Positions 28,267-36,720 are shown, counted from the first letter of the stretch. The stretch is 38,418 bases of DNA from Acidobacteriota bacterium (GCA_022826755.1 JAJDUG010000035.1:1-38418); one strand, 5' to 3'. Notes: generated by a model not told the origin, from the sequence alone. Made by a program: numbers and translations.

Positions 28267-29316
28267 TCAGGGAAGTCCCGCCCCGGCCTTCAAAGCTCTC
28301 AGATTCTCCAGAAAAGGAGGCCGGGCAACTCCGGCGTCGGTGATGATGGCCGCCACGTAGCGGTGAGGAGTCACGTCAAAGGCGGGATTTCCGGCGGCGG
28401 CCCCCCGGGGAGCGATGGCCCTTTCGCCCAGGTGAGTCACTTCACGCGGGGAGCGCTGTTCAATGGGGATTTCTTCACCGGTGGGGACGTCCGGATCCAC
28501 CGTCGAGAGAGGCGCGGCCACGTAGAACGGGATCTCATGCTCCCTGGCCAGCACGGCAACCGAATAGGTGCCGATCTTGTTGGCGACGTCTCCGTTGGCC
28601 GCGATCCGATCCGCTCCTACGACCACGCAGTCCACCTGTCCCTGTTTCATGTAATACCCCGCCATGTTGTCAGTAATCAGGGTGACCGGTATGTCGTCCT
28701 TTTGCAGTTCCCAAACGGTCAGACGAGCCCCCTGCAGAAAAGGCCGCGTTTCATCCGCCAGCACCTCCACTCGCTTGCCCTGTTCCACCGCTGCCCGAAT
28801 GACTCCCAAAGCCGTGCCGTAACCTGCCGTCGCCAGGGCGCCGGCGTTGCAATGGGTCAACACCCGGGATCCGTCCCGGATGAGAGCGGCCCCGTGGCTC
28901 CCCATGCGACGGTTGAGTCGAACATCCTCGTCGTGCATGCGCAGCGCCTCTTCCTTGAGGGCGGCGGCCACTGCCAGGGGCCCCCGGGACTTGTGCCGCC
29001 GGTAGACCCCCTTCATCCGTTCGATGGCCCAGAACAGATTCACGGCCGTCGGCCGGGTTGCCGCCAGGGTCTCGCATATGGACTGAAAGGCCCTCTCGAA
29101 CCGGTCCGGATCATGGGACTTGATGGACTCGGCCCCCAGCGCCACTCCCATGGCAGCGGCGACTCCAATCGCCGGCGCGCCTCGAATGACCATGTCCTTG
29201 ATTGCCTGCGCCACTTCCTGGTAGGTCTTGAACACCGGGTATTCTTCGACCGCCGGCAATTTCCGCTGGTCGATCATGACCACGCCTTCGTCGCTCCATG
29301 CGATGGTCTCGAACAT
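28267..29316 (-). CDS. mtnA: Methylthioribose-1-phosphate isomerase
   Basis: 349 residues from the ATG at 29316 ([18 protein letters not shown]), chosen because GGGAGG lies 9 nt upstream. An ATG 33 nt earlier is in frame but lacks such a site. Motifs: [15 protein letters not shown], the catalytic Cys in [18 protein letters not shown], and the catalytic Asp in [20 protein letters not shown]. It converts methylthioribose-1-phosphate to the ribulose form in methionine salvage. Related eIF2B-like proteins share the fold, but the Cys and Asp motifs together mark MtnA. No other mtn gene is nearby. Confidence 0.93.
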   Translation of the reverse strand: MFETIAWSDEGVVMIDQRKLPAVEEYPVFKTYQEVAQAIKDMVIRGAPAIGVAAAMGVALGAESIKSHDPDRFERAFQSICETLAATRPTAVNLFWAIERMKGVYRRHKSRGPLAVAAALKEEALRMHDEDVRLNRRMGSHGAALIRDGSRVLTHCNAGALATAGYGTALGVIRAAVEQGKRVEVLADETRPFLQGARLTVWELQKDDIPVTLITDNMAGYYMKQGQVDCVVVGADRIAANGDVANKIGTYSVAVLAREHEIPFYVAAPLSTVDPDVPTGEEIPIEQRSPREVTHLGERAIAPRGAAAGNPAFDVTPHRYVAAIITDAGVARPPFLENLRALKAGAGLP

Positions 29317-29519
29317 GACCCTTGACCTCCCGGGAAGGGGCTCCGCCACTTGAATGCTTGCGCCAACCGCCAGGAACTATACCATAGACCCGAGCCCGCC
29401 AAGGGCCAAAGGGGTAGCCTCGAACAAGTGGAAGGCACCGGCATTCATCCATCCCGCCGGTCCTTGGAGAACGGCACGGGCCCCGGCAGTCCCTGCCCCG
29501 CGGACGCGGAGAGCCGGCT

Positions 29520-29548
29520 TTGATTTTTTGGGGAGCTTGGGCTATATT
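29520..29548 (+). promoter_or_regulatory. Candidate promoter of the Cys-rich peptide/MNIO operon
   Basis: TTGATT (29520-29525), a 17-nt spacer, TATATT (29543-29548). Transcription would start near 29555, about 90 nt before the peptide's ATG. No known metal-responsive operator (such as a CopY, CueR or Fur-box sequence) is obvious. Confidence 0.6.
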
Positions 29549-29643
29549 CTGGCTCTCTGGAAAGCAGGAGGCATCCGGTCGACGTTGCCCACCGGATCGC
29601 CGGGAAGATGACGTTCGAACCCATCCTCAAGGAGAACCACTCA

Positions 29644-30018
29644 ATGGATCGAAGAAAATTCACTCAGGTCATGGGAGCCGCGGTGGCCGGCATGGTGGCG
29701 GGTTCCAAGGCGGTCAGCCAAGCCGATTCCCTGTTGTTGGCCGATGAAGACAAGAAGTCCAAGCACGTCTGCAAGGGCCGCAACGCGTGCAAGGGCCAGG
29801 GCGGCTGCGCCAGCGGCGACAACGGCTGCGCCGGCAAGAATTCCTGCAAGGGCAAGGGCGGCTGCGCCACGGTAGCCAAGCACGCCTGCAAGGGCCAGAA
29901 CGAGTGCAAGGGCCAAGGCGGCTGCGCCAGCGGCGACAACGGCTGCGCCGGCAAGAATTCCTGCAAGGGCAAGGGCGGTTGCGCCGTTCCCGTCCACGGA
30001 GTCGAAAAGAAGAAATAG
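29644..30018 (+). CDS. Tat-signal Cys-rich RiPP precursor (bufferin-like)
   Basis: 124 residues from the ATG at 29644, preceded by AAGGAG at good spacing; an upstream in-frame ATG at 29608 is less likely. The N-terminus MDRRKFTQVMGAAVAGMVAG is a twin-arginine signal. The mature part has twelve cysteines at 43, 49, 55, 62, 68, 74 and 82, 88, 94, 101, 107, 113. These are two copies of C-x5-C-x5-C-x6-C-x5-C-x5-C. Most Cys sit in CKG or GGC contexts separated by Gly, Lys and Asn, and no other ordered domain is visible. The next genes encode an MNIO enzyme and its DUF2063 partner, the pair that modifies cysteines in bufferin-type RiPPs, which then bind copper or other metals. Modification, export and metal binding are inferred from that context. 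A plain secreted metallothionein-like protein is the alternative. Confidence 0.8.
   Translation: MDRRKFTQVMGAAVAGMVAGSKAVSQADSLLLADEDKKSKHVCKGRNACKGQGGCASGDNGCAGKNSCKGKGGCATVAKHACKGQNECKGQGGCASGDNGCAGKNSCKGKGGCAVPVHGVEKKK
29770..29982 (+). repeat. Tandem 117-nt repeat inside the Cys-rich peptide gene
   Basis: Six-Cys units at 29770-29865 and 29887-29982 lie 117 nt (39 codons) apart. Counting by eye, they differ at 5 of 96 positions. The connecting 21 nt between units encode ATVAKHA. The near identity points to a recent internal duplication or gene conversion. Confidence 0.9.
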
Positions 30019-30138
30019 CCTGACAGCCACCAGGACTGACCGGTCCCCCGGCACTTCCGACCGTTGGGCGCGACACGCGACTTCGCGGGCAGGAAGCGGG
30101 AGCGGCTGCGTCCGTCCGTTTGGACCGGGAGGTCCCTC

Positions 30139-30999
30139 ATGGGCAGGAATCGGTGGAATTTACCCGACCTGGGGTTCGGGATCGGTCTCCGTACCGTCCA
30201 CTACAGCTACATTCTGGCCAACCATCCCCCCATCGACTGGTTCGAGATCCTGTCGGAAAATTACATGGATACGGAGGGCCGCCCGCTGTACGTGCTGGAC
30301 CAGGTGGCGGAACGCTACCCGGTCGTGCTCCACGGCGTTTCCATGTCGGTGGGAAGCACCGACCCCTTGAACCTGGACTATCTGAAGAAACTGAAGGCCC
30401 TGGCCGACCGTACCCGGGCCCACTGGGTCTCGGACCACCTCTGCTGGACCGGCGTGAGCGGAATCAACGTCCATGACCTGCTGCCAATGCCCTACACCGA
30501 CGAATCCCTGCGCTACACCATCGAGCGGGTGAAGGCGGTTTCCGAGATCCTGGAGCGCCCCCTGGTCCTAGAGAACCCCTCCACCTACCTGGAGTTCGGG
30601 ACCTCCACCTGGACTGAAGTGGACTTTCTCTCCACCCTGGCCCGAGAGGCCGACTGCGGAATACTTCTGGACGTGAACAACGTCTACGTGAGCTGCTTCA
30701 ACCACGGCCTGGACCCGGAAGCCTTCATCGACCGAGTCCCGGCCGACCGCGTCGTTCAATACCACCTGGCCGGACACACCCACAAGGGAACTCATATTCT
30801 GGACACCCACAGCGATCACGTCATCGATGAAGTCTGGTCCCTCTATCGACGTTCCTGCCAAAGAACCGGCGGCGTGGCCACCCTGCTGGAGTGGGACGAG
30901 AACATTCCCAGCTTCGAGGTGGTTCACGCCGAAGCCCTGAAGGCCCGCCGGCACCGCGGCCTTCCCGAGCCGGACCAGCAGAGGGCCTATGGCACCTGA
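30139..30999 (+). CDS. MNIO enzyme (DUF692), precursor-modifying oxidase
   Basis: 286 residues from the ATG at 30139, with GGGAGG upstream; the open frame starts earlier but without family similarity. The DUF692 TIM-barrel is clear: GFGIGLRTVHY, DWFEILSENYMD, VVLHGVSMSVGS, VSDHLCWTG, PLVLENPSTYLEF, ILLDVNNVYVS, YHLAGHTHKG, TLLEWDENIP. Probable metal ligands include His65, His100, Glu145, Asp179, Asn180, His209, Asp222, His224 and Glu251; I chose them by position in conserved motifs, without alignment. MNIO proteins (MbnB, TglH, BufB/HvfB) use a multinuclear iron centre and oxygen to remodel precursor cysteines. It lies 120 nt after the precursor gene and overlaps the DUF2063 gene by 11 nt. 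Confidence 0.93.
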   Translation: MGRNRWNLPDLGFGIGLRTVHYSYILANHPPIDWFEILSENYMDTEGRPLYVLDQVAERYPVVLHGVSMSVGSTDPLNLDYLKKLKALADRTRAHWVSDHLCWTGVSGINVHDLLPMPYTDESLRYTIERVKAVSEILERPLVLENPSTYLEFGTSTWTEVDFLSTLAREADCGILLDVNNVYVSCFNHGLDPEAFIDRVPADRVVQYHLAGHTHKGTHILDTHSDHVIDEVWSLYRRSCQRTGGVATLLEWDENIPSFEVVHAEALKARRHRGLPEPDQQRAYGT

Positions 31000-31828
31000 T
31001 CTGGGCGTCACCCAGAAGTGGATGCAGGCGGTCATCCTGCATCCCGGCTCCGACCGCCAGGCGGTAGCTTCCGCCGAGGCCCGGAAGCTGGTGGCGCCGA
31101 GCCGGTTTCCGCGCCTGATACGGCCTTCCCGAACGCTGGACTCCTTCGAAAGAATCGGCATCTACCGCGGCATGTACCTGGCCCGCTTGCAGGAAGCCCT
31201 GGAGGCCGACTTTCCCGGACTCCGGCACTTTCTGGGTCGGAAGCGCTTCTCCGACCTGGTCCGGGGCTATGTCGACCGCTATCCCTCCCAAAGCTATACC
31301 TTGAACCGCCTGGGAGATCATCTTCCCGAATATATCCGGAGCAGTCCCGGGATTGTGCGGAAGGACTTCCTGTACGAGCTGGCTCGCTTTGAACTGCTGA
31401 TGAGCCGACTGTTCGATGCCGAGGAATCCCCTGTTCTCACCCCCGAGGCCATTGCCGCGGTACCCCCCGAAAGCTGGGAGACAGCCCGTCTCAAGCCCGT
31501 CGCCGCCCTTTCGGTGCAGGCGCTTCGATACCCGGTGGGGGCTTACCTCGAGGCGGTGCGCCAGGGCAATCCAAGGCCGGCCACCCGGCGCAAGAATCAG
31601 TGGGCGGTGGTCTATCGGCGCCAATTCGCACTCCGATGGCTGGATCTGCCCCGTCCCGGGTATCGGCTGCTCCATGCTCTGGTCAATGGCGTGCCGCTCG
31701 GAGAGGCGTTGAGCGGGGTCTTGAGAGGCGGGCGCCAGCCGGTCGGAGAGGTGCAGCTCTTTTCCTGGTTCCGCGGCTGGGTGACCGAAGGGTTGTTTCA
31801 GGCGGTTGAGCTCGAAGACCCGGCATGA
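30989..31828 (+). CDS. DUF2063 partner protein of the MNIO enzyme
   Basis: 279 residues; the ATG lies inside the end of the MNIO gene (11-nt overlap). The N-terminal half is a DUF2063-type domain, with SFERIGIYRGMYLARLQEAL, FPGLRHFLGRKRFSDL and DHLPEYI. The C-terminal half (about 165-265) has strands and helices seen in BufC/HvfC-like proteins. These proteins bind the precursor leader and bring it to the MNIO enzyme, as MbnC does for MbnB. The role is inferred from family and overlap. No DoxX-like membrane gene, common in bufferin operons, follows here. Confidence 0.88.
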   Translation: MAPDLGVTQKWMQAVILHPGSDRQAVASAEARKLVAPSRFPRLIRPSRTLDSFERIGIYRGMYLARLQEALEADFPGLRHFLGRKRFSDLVRGYVDRYPSQSYTLNRLGDHLPEYIRSSPGIVRKDFLYELARFELLMSRLFDAEESPVLTPEAIAAVPPESWETARLKPVAALSVQALRYPVGAYLEAVRQGNPRPATRRKNQWAVVYRRQFALRWLDLPRPGYRLLHALVNGVPLGEALSGVLRGGRQPVGEVQLFSWFRGWVTEGLFQAVELEDPA

Positions 31829-31855
31829 CCCCCTCACCCAGGGATGGCGAGGGGG
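31829..31855. terminator. GC-only hairpin after the MNIO operon
   Basis: CCCCCTC (31829-31835) and GAGGGGG (31849-31855) can pair around a 13-base loop directly after the DUF2063 stop. There is no T run, so it is at best a factor-dependent terminator or a transcript-end stabiliser. Confidence 0.3.
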
Positions 31856-31903
31856 GGGCCCGGCAAAGCCGATGGGAGAACCGCGGTCCCACTCGTTCCT
31901 ACC

Positions 31904-32116
31904 ATGGGCAGCAAACTCACCAAGAGCCAGATGGACAAGCTGAAGAACTTGTCTCAGGAATTCGCGGCGATTGCCAGGGAAGGAAAGAAGTCCCCAGCCA
32001 CCTCTGCGACCCTGGCCGAACCCAGCGAACATCACTCCGAAGCGGCCAAGGTTGCCTCCGGCGGACCATCAAGCAAGGGCCGGCCGTCCCAGGCCGAAAC
32101 AAAGCGCAGTCAATGA
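31904..32116 (+). CDS. Small Lys/Ser-rich hypothetical protein
   Basis: 70 residues starting MGSKLTKSQMDKLKNLSQEF. The first ~30 residues form a likely amphipathic helix; the remainder is low-complexity, rich in Ser, Ala, Glu, Lys and Gly. Third codon positions are mostly G or C, like the core genes, which favours real coding. There is no clear ribosome-binding site. I recognise no family. It is the last plus-strand frame after the MNIO operon, 76 nt beyond the DUF2063 stop, and could be an unrelated gene. Confidence 0.35.
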   Translation: MGSKLTKSQMDKLKNLSQEFAAIAREGKKSPATSATLAEPSEHHSEAAKVASGGPSSKGRPSQAETKRSQ

Positions 32117-32127
32117 ATTGTTGATGG

Positions 32128-32148
32128 CTGATTTCTGATTGCTGATTG
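32128..32148. repeat. Three imperfect CTGATTG heptamers
   Basis: CTGATTT (32128-32134), CTGATTG (32135-32141) and CTGATTG (32142-32148) run head to tail just before the integrase remnant. They may be a slippage product or a remnant of a junction. No matching copy is seen elsewhere. Confidence 0.5.
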
Positions 32149-32303
32149 GCGAGTGGCTCCCACGGGCTTATGGCCGCCGCTACCCGCCCCTGCTCGACCC
32201 CCAAGCTCACGCCCGGAAATAATCCAGTCGAAAATTCCATCCCCCGGCAGTGTCGTGGGTCAAGGGAGAGCCGCGTAGGCGGCGGTTGCCGTAGGTTCCC
32301 TGA

Positions 32304-33619
32304 GACAAGGTCGCCTACAGGTTTTCCTTTAACGGGACCAAGCCCACCGGACGCCATCCCCAAAAGGCCCTCTCGGCCTCTTTCCTCCGCTCCGCTCCGC
32401 CCGGAAAACACGCTGACGGCAATGGCCTCTACCTCTTCGTCCAGCCCACCGGAACCCGCAGCTGGATTCAACGCCTCGTCATCCGTGGCCGCCGCCGTGA
32501 GCTCGGACTCGGCGCCCTCGCCCTCGTTCCCCTGGCCGAGGCCCGGGAGAAGGCGCTCGCGAACCGCAAGCTGGCCCGTGAGGGCGGAGATCCACTTGCC
32601 GAGAAGCGATGCACCCAGGGCATCCCCACCTTCGCCGAAGCGGCTTCGCTTGTGCTGGAGCAGAAGCAGGCCGGCTGGCGCAGTCGGGACCACGCCCGCG
32701 AGTGGCTGTCGAGCCTGAAGCGGTACGCCTTCTCGCGGATCGGCAAGGTGCCGGTCTCCGAGGTCACGAGCGCCGACGTGCTTGAGATCCTCACGCCCAT
32801 CTGGCACCGGAAGGCGGACACGGCCCGGCGGGTGCGCCTGCGCCTGCGTGCGGTCCTGGAATGGGCCGTTGCCATGGAACACAGGATCGACAACCCATGC
32901 GACCGGATCGGACCGGTGCTGGGTGTCCAGAAACACGTTGCCCAGCACGTGCGGGCCTTGCGCCATCGGGAGGTAGCCGCGGCGATCGAGGCGGTGCGGG
33001 GATCGGCGGCCTTGCCGGCCGCCAAGCTGGCCTTCGAGTTGCTGGTGCTGGCGGCAGCCAGGTGGGGCGAGGTGCGGTGGGCCGAGTGGGCAGAGATCGA
33101 TCGCAGCGGGAGGGTATGGACCATTCCGGCCAGGCGGATGAAGACCAACCGCCAGCACCGGGTGCCGCTGTGCGGACGCGCCCTGGAGATTCTTGAGGAG
33201 CCGAGGCACTCGGAGAGGAGACAGGTCCGCTGGTGTTCACCCATGGGAGCGGGAAGGCTCTCGACGCCCATCAACTGCGGTGGATGGTGCGCGAGCTTGG
33301 GATTGCGGCCGTGCCGCACGGGTTCAGATCCAGTTTCCGGGACTGGGCGGCCGAGGAGACGGATCATCCCCGGAAGGTGATCGAGGCGGCCCTGGCGCAT
33401 GTGGTCCGCAACCGGGTCGAGGCGGCCTACGCCCGCTCGGACCTGTTCGAGCGCCGGCGCCGCCTGATGGACGACTGGGCCCGTCATTTGGCCCAAGAGA
33501 CGGGGGAGGATCCGGAGCCCGTGGAGGAAGTAGACCCCTGGATCTTGCCGCAGTGCGTTGCAGGGTACCGAACAGACTCATCAAGTTCTCACCAACAAAG
33601 TCTCTATATTCACCCTTAA
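32304..33619 (+). pseudogene. Decayed tyrosine recombinase (phage/island integrase)
   Basis: The coding frame opens after a TGA at 32301. A typical integrase N-terminus appears from 32331 (GTKPTGRHPQKALSASFLRS, then HADGNGLYLFV and SWIQRLVIRGRRRELGLG), but there is no ATG, GTG or TTG in frame until a GTG at 32652, far into the protein. The catalytic domain has the box I Arg (AARWGEV), the Lys region (RRMKTNRQHRVPL) and, after a one-base shift at about 33203-33208, HGFRSSFRDWAAEE (H-x-x-R), AHVVRNRVEAAYAR (His and the Tyr nucleophile). The second frame runs from about 33209 to 33619. Active-site residues survive on both sides of the break. No start and one frameshift make it non-functional as it stands, unless the assembly is wrong. 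Confidence 0.85.
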
Positions 33620-33966
33620 ATCACACAGATTCCATTATACTTGCTAGGCTGAGGCTGACCGACCTACTACTAAAATCCAGGGTATTGAGGGTCATCGGAC
33701 CCATAGGAAGCGCAGCCCAGGGCAAATACGGGCCTCTTATTCTGGGGAGTGGCCTCAAAGTTGTAGGTTTCCCACAGGGGGAGACCTGCGACCTCTGTTC
33801 AGTAGGCCCTCAAAGCTCCGGTGCACGTAGGTGTGGATCTTGGTGTCAATAGGCATCGAAAGCGGTGGAACACTGAACTATAGAGCGCGATCTTAAAGAA
33901 TCGGGGTCGTGGCTGGATCAAAAAGGCTCTAACCGATCCTCACATCCAATCGGAGGATGGCCGACG
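33620..33966. other. Intergenic stretch without a recognised gene
   Basis: About 350 nt between the integrase remnant and the Mrr-like gene. It is less GC-rich than the core. The only frame that caught my eye is a 33-residue one on the minus strand at 33755-33856, containing TKIHTYVHRSFE and NRGRRSPPVG. It faintly recalls the C-terminus of integrase-type recombinases, but it is too short to call. There is no tRNA that could serve as an attachment site. Confidence 0.4.
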
Positions 33967-35703
33967 ATGAAAGTCCGATTCGGCGAACTTGAAACAACGT
34001 ACTCAGCGCGGGGGAACCCCACTTACCGCATTGAGATGTGGCATGACGGGCTGAAGAAGCATCGTCAGATCAAAAGTACCGAACTCGAAGTCGTTGAACG
34101 CAAGAAGCAGCTTCAGGCTGAAGAATGGGAGTCAAAATGGGAGGCGGTAGAAGCTAAGGAGGCAGCCCGGGAGGTACAAGCCGAAAAAAAGGCACTGGCT
34201 AGCGAGCGGTCGATCGAAGCAAGAGCGAATCTGGATCAACTTGAACAGACGCTTGAGCACACGTTATCTGTCGACGACGTCATTGATTGGGAACAACTCA
34301 AAGACACGAGCCCATTTCCGGAGCCCCGACCCAAGAAACCAAGGGCGATCAAAGAACCAAGTCCGCCAACCTACCCAAACCAACCGTCACGAGATGAACC
34401 TAGATTCAATGCCAAATTTGGGCTTTTTGAATTCCTGATTCCCTCGTGGGGCCAAGCGGAGGAGCAACGGGCATCCGATCTCTACAAAAAAGCATATGAC
34501 AAATGGCTTTTGCAGACGGAGCATCTTGAGGAACGGCATCGCAAGGCAATGAATAGACATGCCGACCAAGTGGAAAAACAACAAAGCGATTCAGCAAAGA
34601 TGGTCGCAGCCTGGGAAAAACGACGGGATGCATTTCTTGCGACACAGCGTCACACAAATGCCGCCATCGATCAACAAAGAGAACGATACGAGGCAGGCAG
34701 ACCCGAGGCAATCGAAGAGTACTGTGATCTGGTTTTGTCTCGGTCCACATATCCTGACTGGATGCCGCAGGAGTTCGAACTTAGTTATATCCCGGAGAGT
34801 TCTACACTCCTCGTTTCGTATTCGCTCCCGTCCGTCGACGCGATCCCACGACTCCGGGAAGTTGCGTATATACAGAGTCGTGATGAGTTTAACGAGAAAG
34901 AGCTTTCTGATCCACAGGTGCGGAAGCTCTATGATTCGCTTGTGTACCAAATCACTCTCAGGACTGTTCATGAACTGTTCGAGTCCGACCAATTGGGTGC
35001 GTTCGATTCGGTGGTCTTCAACGGCTACGTCACATCAGTTGACCGCAGTACGGGACAAACGTCTACGGCTTGCATCCTTTCTCTGCAATCAATTCGTGAG
35101 GACTTCCTGAAAATCAACCTCGCCCAGGTGGACCCCAAAGCATGTTTTAAAGCCTTGAAGGGTGTCGGGAGTTCAAAGCTTCACAGCCTCACGCCTATCG
35201 CTCCGATCATGGAGATGCGCCGAGAGGACGGACGATTTGTGTCATCTCGAAATCTCGCAGACACGCTCGACGATTCTGTCAATCTCGCGGCGATGGACTG
35301 GGAGGATTTCGAGCATCTGATTCGAGAACTCTTTGAACAGGAATTTAGTTCCGGTGGCGGCGAAGTGAAGGTCACACAGGCGAGTAGGGATGGCGGCGTG
35401 GATGCCGTTGCCTTCGATCCAGATCCCATTCGCGGCGGAAAGATTGTCATTCAAGCGAAGCGTTACACGAATACCGTCGGCGTGGCGGCGGTACGAGACC
35501 TCTACGGAACGGTCCTAAATGAAGGTGCCACGAAGGGGGTTTTGGTTACCACGTCCGACTACGGTCCAGATGCGTATAACTTCGCCAAGGATAAGCCTTT
35601 GGTCCTCATGAATGGCGCGAACCTACTCCATCTCCTTGGAAAACACGGCCATCAGGCACGGATTGATATCAAGCAAGCGAGAAAACAGCAGGACGAGCAG
35701 TAG
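33967..35703 (+). CDS. Mrr-type restriction endonuclease with coiled-coil N-terminus
   Basis: 578 residues; the ATG is preceded by GGAGG. Residues 40-110 and about 170-240 are strongly charged helices (coiled-coil), separated by a Pro-rich linker (SPFPEPRPKKPRAIKEPSPP). A middle region (about 260-430) has no name I can give, although SRSTYPDWMPQEFELSYIPE looks like a conserved start. The C-terminal ~145 residues are the Mrr/PF04471 nuclease: DWEDFEHLIRELFEQEF, DGGVDAVAFDPDP with catalytic Asp479, and IVIQAKRYTNTVG with the Q-x-K pair Gln496/Lys498, followed by GVLVTTSDYGPDAYNFA. Mrr enzymes cut modified or foreign DNA. No methylase or specificity gene adjoins it, so a methyl-dependent or other stand-alone role is likely. 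Base composition is clearly lower in GC than the core. Confidence 0.82.
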   Translation: MKVRFGELETTYSARGNPTYRIEMWHDGLKKHRQIKSTELEVVERKKQLQAEEWESKWEAVEAKEAAREVQAEKKALASERSIEARANLDQLEQTLEHTLSVDDVIDWEQLKDTSPFPEPRPKKPRAIKEPSPPTYPNQPSRDEPRFNAKFGLFEFLIPSWGQAEEQRASDLYKKAYDKWLLQTEHLEERHRKAMNRHADQVEKQQSDSAKMVAAWEKRRDAFLATQRHTNAAIDQQRERYEAGRPEAIEEYCDLVLSRSTYPDWMPQEFELSYIPESSTLLVSYSLPSVDAIPRLREVAYIQSRDEFNEKELSDPQVRKLYDSLVYQITLRTVHELFESDQLGAFDSVVFNGYVTSVDRSTGQTSTACILSLQSIREDFLKINLAQVDPKACFKALKGVGSSKLHSLTPIAPIMEMRREDGRFVSSRNLADTLDDSVNLAAMDWEDFEHLIRELFEQEFSSGGGEVKVTQASRDGGVDAVAFDPDPIRGGKIVIQAKRYTNTVGVAAVRDLYGTVLNEGATKGVLVTTSDYGPDAYNFAKDKPLVLMNGANLLHLLGKHGHQARIDIKQARKQQDEQ

Positions 35704-36080
35704 TCGAAGATTGCGGAAGCACGTGACCCAGGTTGCCAAAGTAACGACGCGGCTCGCACCCAGGAACTGTTTGGCGCCGTCGTAAGCAACCACCATCAGG
35801 GAATTCGTCCGACGGTGTCTTGCCCCCCGAATCCGCGAGCTTTGCCGGGGGCAGGCTGCTATTTCCAGGGACATGGCATAGCAGAGCACCTCGGAACGCG
35901 TCCTGGACGCGTTTCCCTCTCAGAGACCGCAGGTCTCGCCGCCTGTGGGGAAACTGGAAGGGTCGGCTCGCTCAGCGTTCCTGTGGTCGCCATTCCGTCT
36001 GGGCCAACCGTCCCTCCCGTGCGGAGCGCCGTGCGAGGCGGGTGCAGCGAGGCCGGCGCCGCAACGCGAAGTGCCGGGGA
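35704..36080. other. Non-coding stretch containing direct-repeat copy A
   Basis: Between the Mrr gene and the hairpin cluster I find no gene with a known family. The stretch contains copy A (35823-36006), described separately. A minus-strand open frame at 35623-35889 overlaps the Mrr gene end and looks spurious. Confidence 0.4.
35823..36006 (+). repeat. Diverged direct repeat, copy A
   Basis: About 184 nt, shared with copy B (38071-38251) in the same orientation, from GAATCCGCGAGCTTTGCCGG to TGTGGTCGCCATTCCGTCTG. A translatable core begins TGGCATAGC and runs 45 codons without indel relative to copy B. Its frame reads WHSRAPRNASW then PLRDRRSRRLWGN. The two copies bracket the darT-NADAR pair. 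Confidence 0.85.
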
Positions 36081-36150
36081 GCCAGCCTACCCAATGTAGT
36101 ACATTGGGGCTGGCGAGGGGCTCCGCCCCTTCGAACTCCCGACCCGGGAG
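36081..36150. repeat. Cluster of three strong hairpins
   Basis: Hairpin 1 (36081-36114): GCCAGC, three unpaired bases, CCCAATGTA, a single central G, TACATTGGG, GCTGGC, giving 15 base pairs with one bulge. Hairpin 2 (36116-36130): AGGGGC, TCC, GCCCCT. Hairpin 3 (36136-36150): CTCCCG, ACC, CGGGAG. There is no T run. Roles such as an element end, REP-type sequence or operator are all possible. Confidence 0.8.
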
Positions 36151-36720
36151 AGTGCTCCCGTGGCCCCCCTCCATCACCCCGCCGCGCCCTTCTCCCTCTC
36201 CCTTGACGGACGCCTCGATGGCGCGAGAAGCGACAGCGACGGGGGTGACGCGGCGTTTCCGGGAAGCTTTCGACCACAACGGCGAGGAGCTTTGCCCTCT
36301 GAGAGAAATCGGACCTTCAAACTCAGGGTTGATGCTCGGCTGACCTGTCCGTCAAGGTTCTGAATGGTCTTATGGATTCCTGTTCAATTCGAGGGACTTA
36401 ATTACGGGAATAGATCGAGCTGATCCACATTAAGGCTTTTGTAATTATTGTGTTGGAATAGAACGATTTCAGCCCACCGTGAGGTTCGGGCGAACCTCGA
36501 AGCAATTGGACGACCCATCAGGCCACTTGAAACTCTGATCGCAGGGCAAGCTAGCCGGGGCTTCAATTCTGGTGACCGCTAACACCCAGGTTTTCGTTCG
36601 GATGGAGGGGCTCCATTGCGAGGCCTGGTCGGTTTCTGGACAAGGCAGCACACGATGTTACATTTGCAAACCAAACTCGGGCTTGGCAGATGTGAGCCAG
36701 CGATCGTGCGGACGGGGATG
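36151..36720. other. Stretch without a recognised gene
   Basis: About 570 nt downstream of the hairpins. The first 200 nt are GC-rich and the rest is closer to the lower-GC neighbours. Short frames, such as a 60-residue one on the minus strand at 36469-36651, have no recognisable family or ribosome-binding site. Confidence 0.4.

Noticed and set aside
27970-29325. 451-codon plus-strand frame over mtnA
   Set aside because: mtnA on the minus strand has catalytic motifs and a good ribosome-binding site. This frame has neither.
31917-33209. 430-codon minus-strand frame opposite the integrase remnant
   Set aside because: The opposite strand carries clear integrase motifs. This frame has none.
33755-33856. 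33-codon minus-strand frame resembling a recombinase C-terminus
   Set aside because: Too short and too weakly similar to separate from chance.
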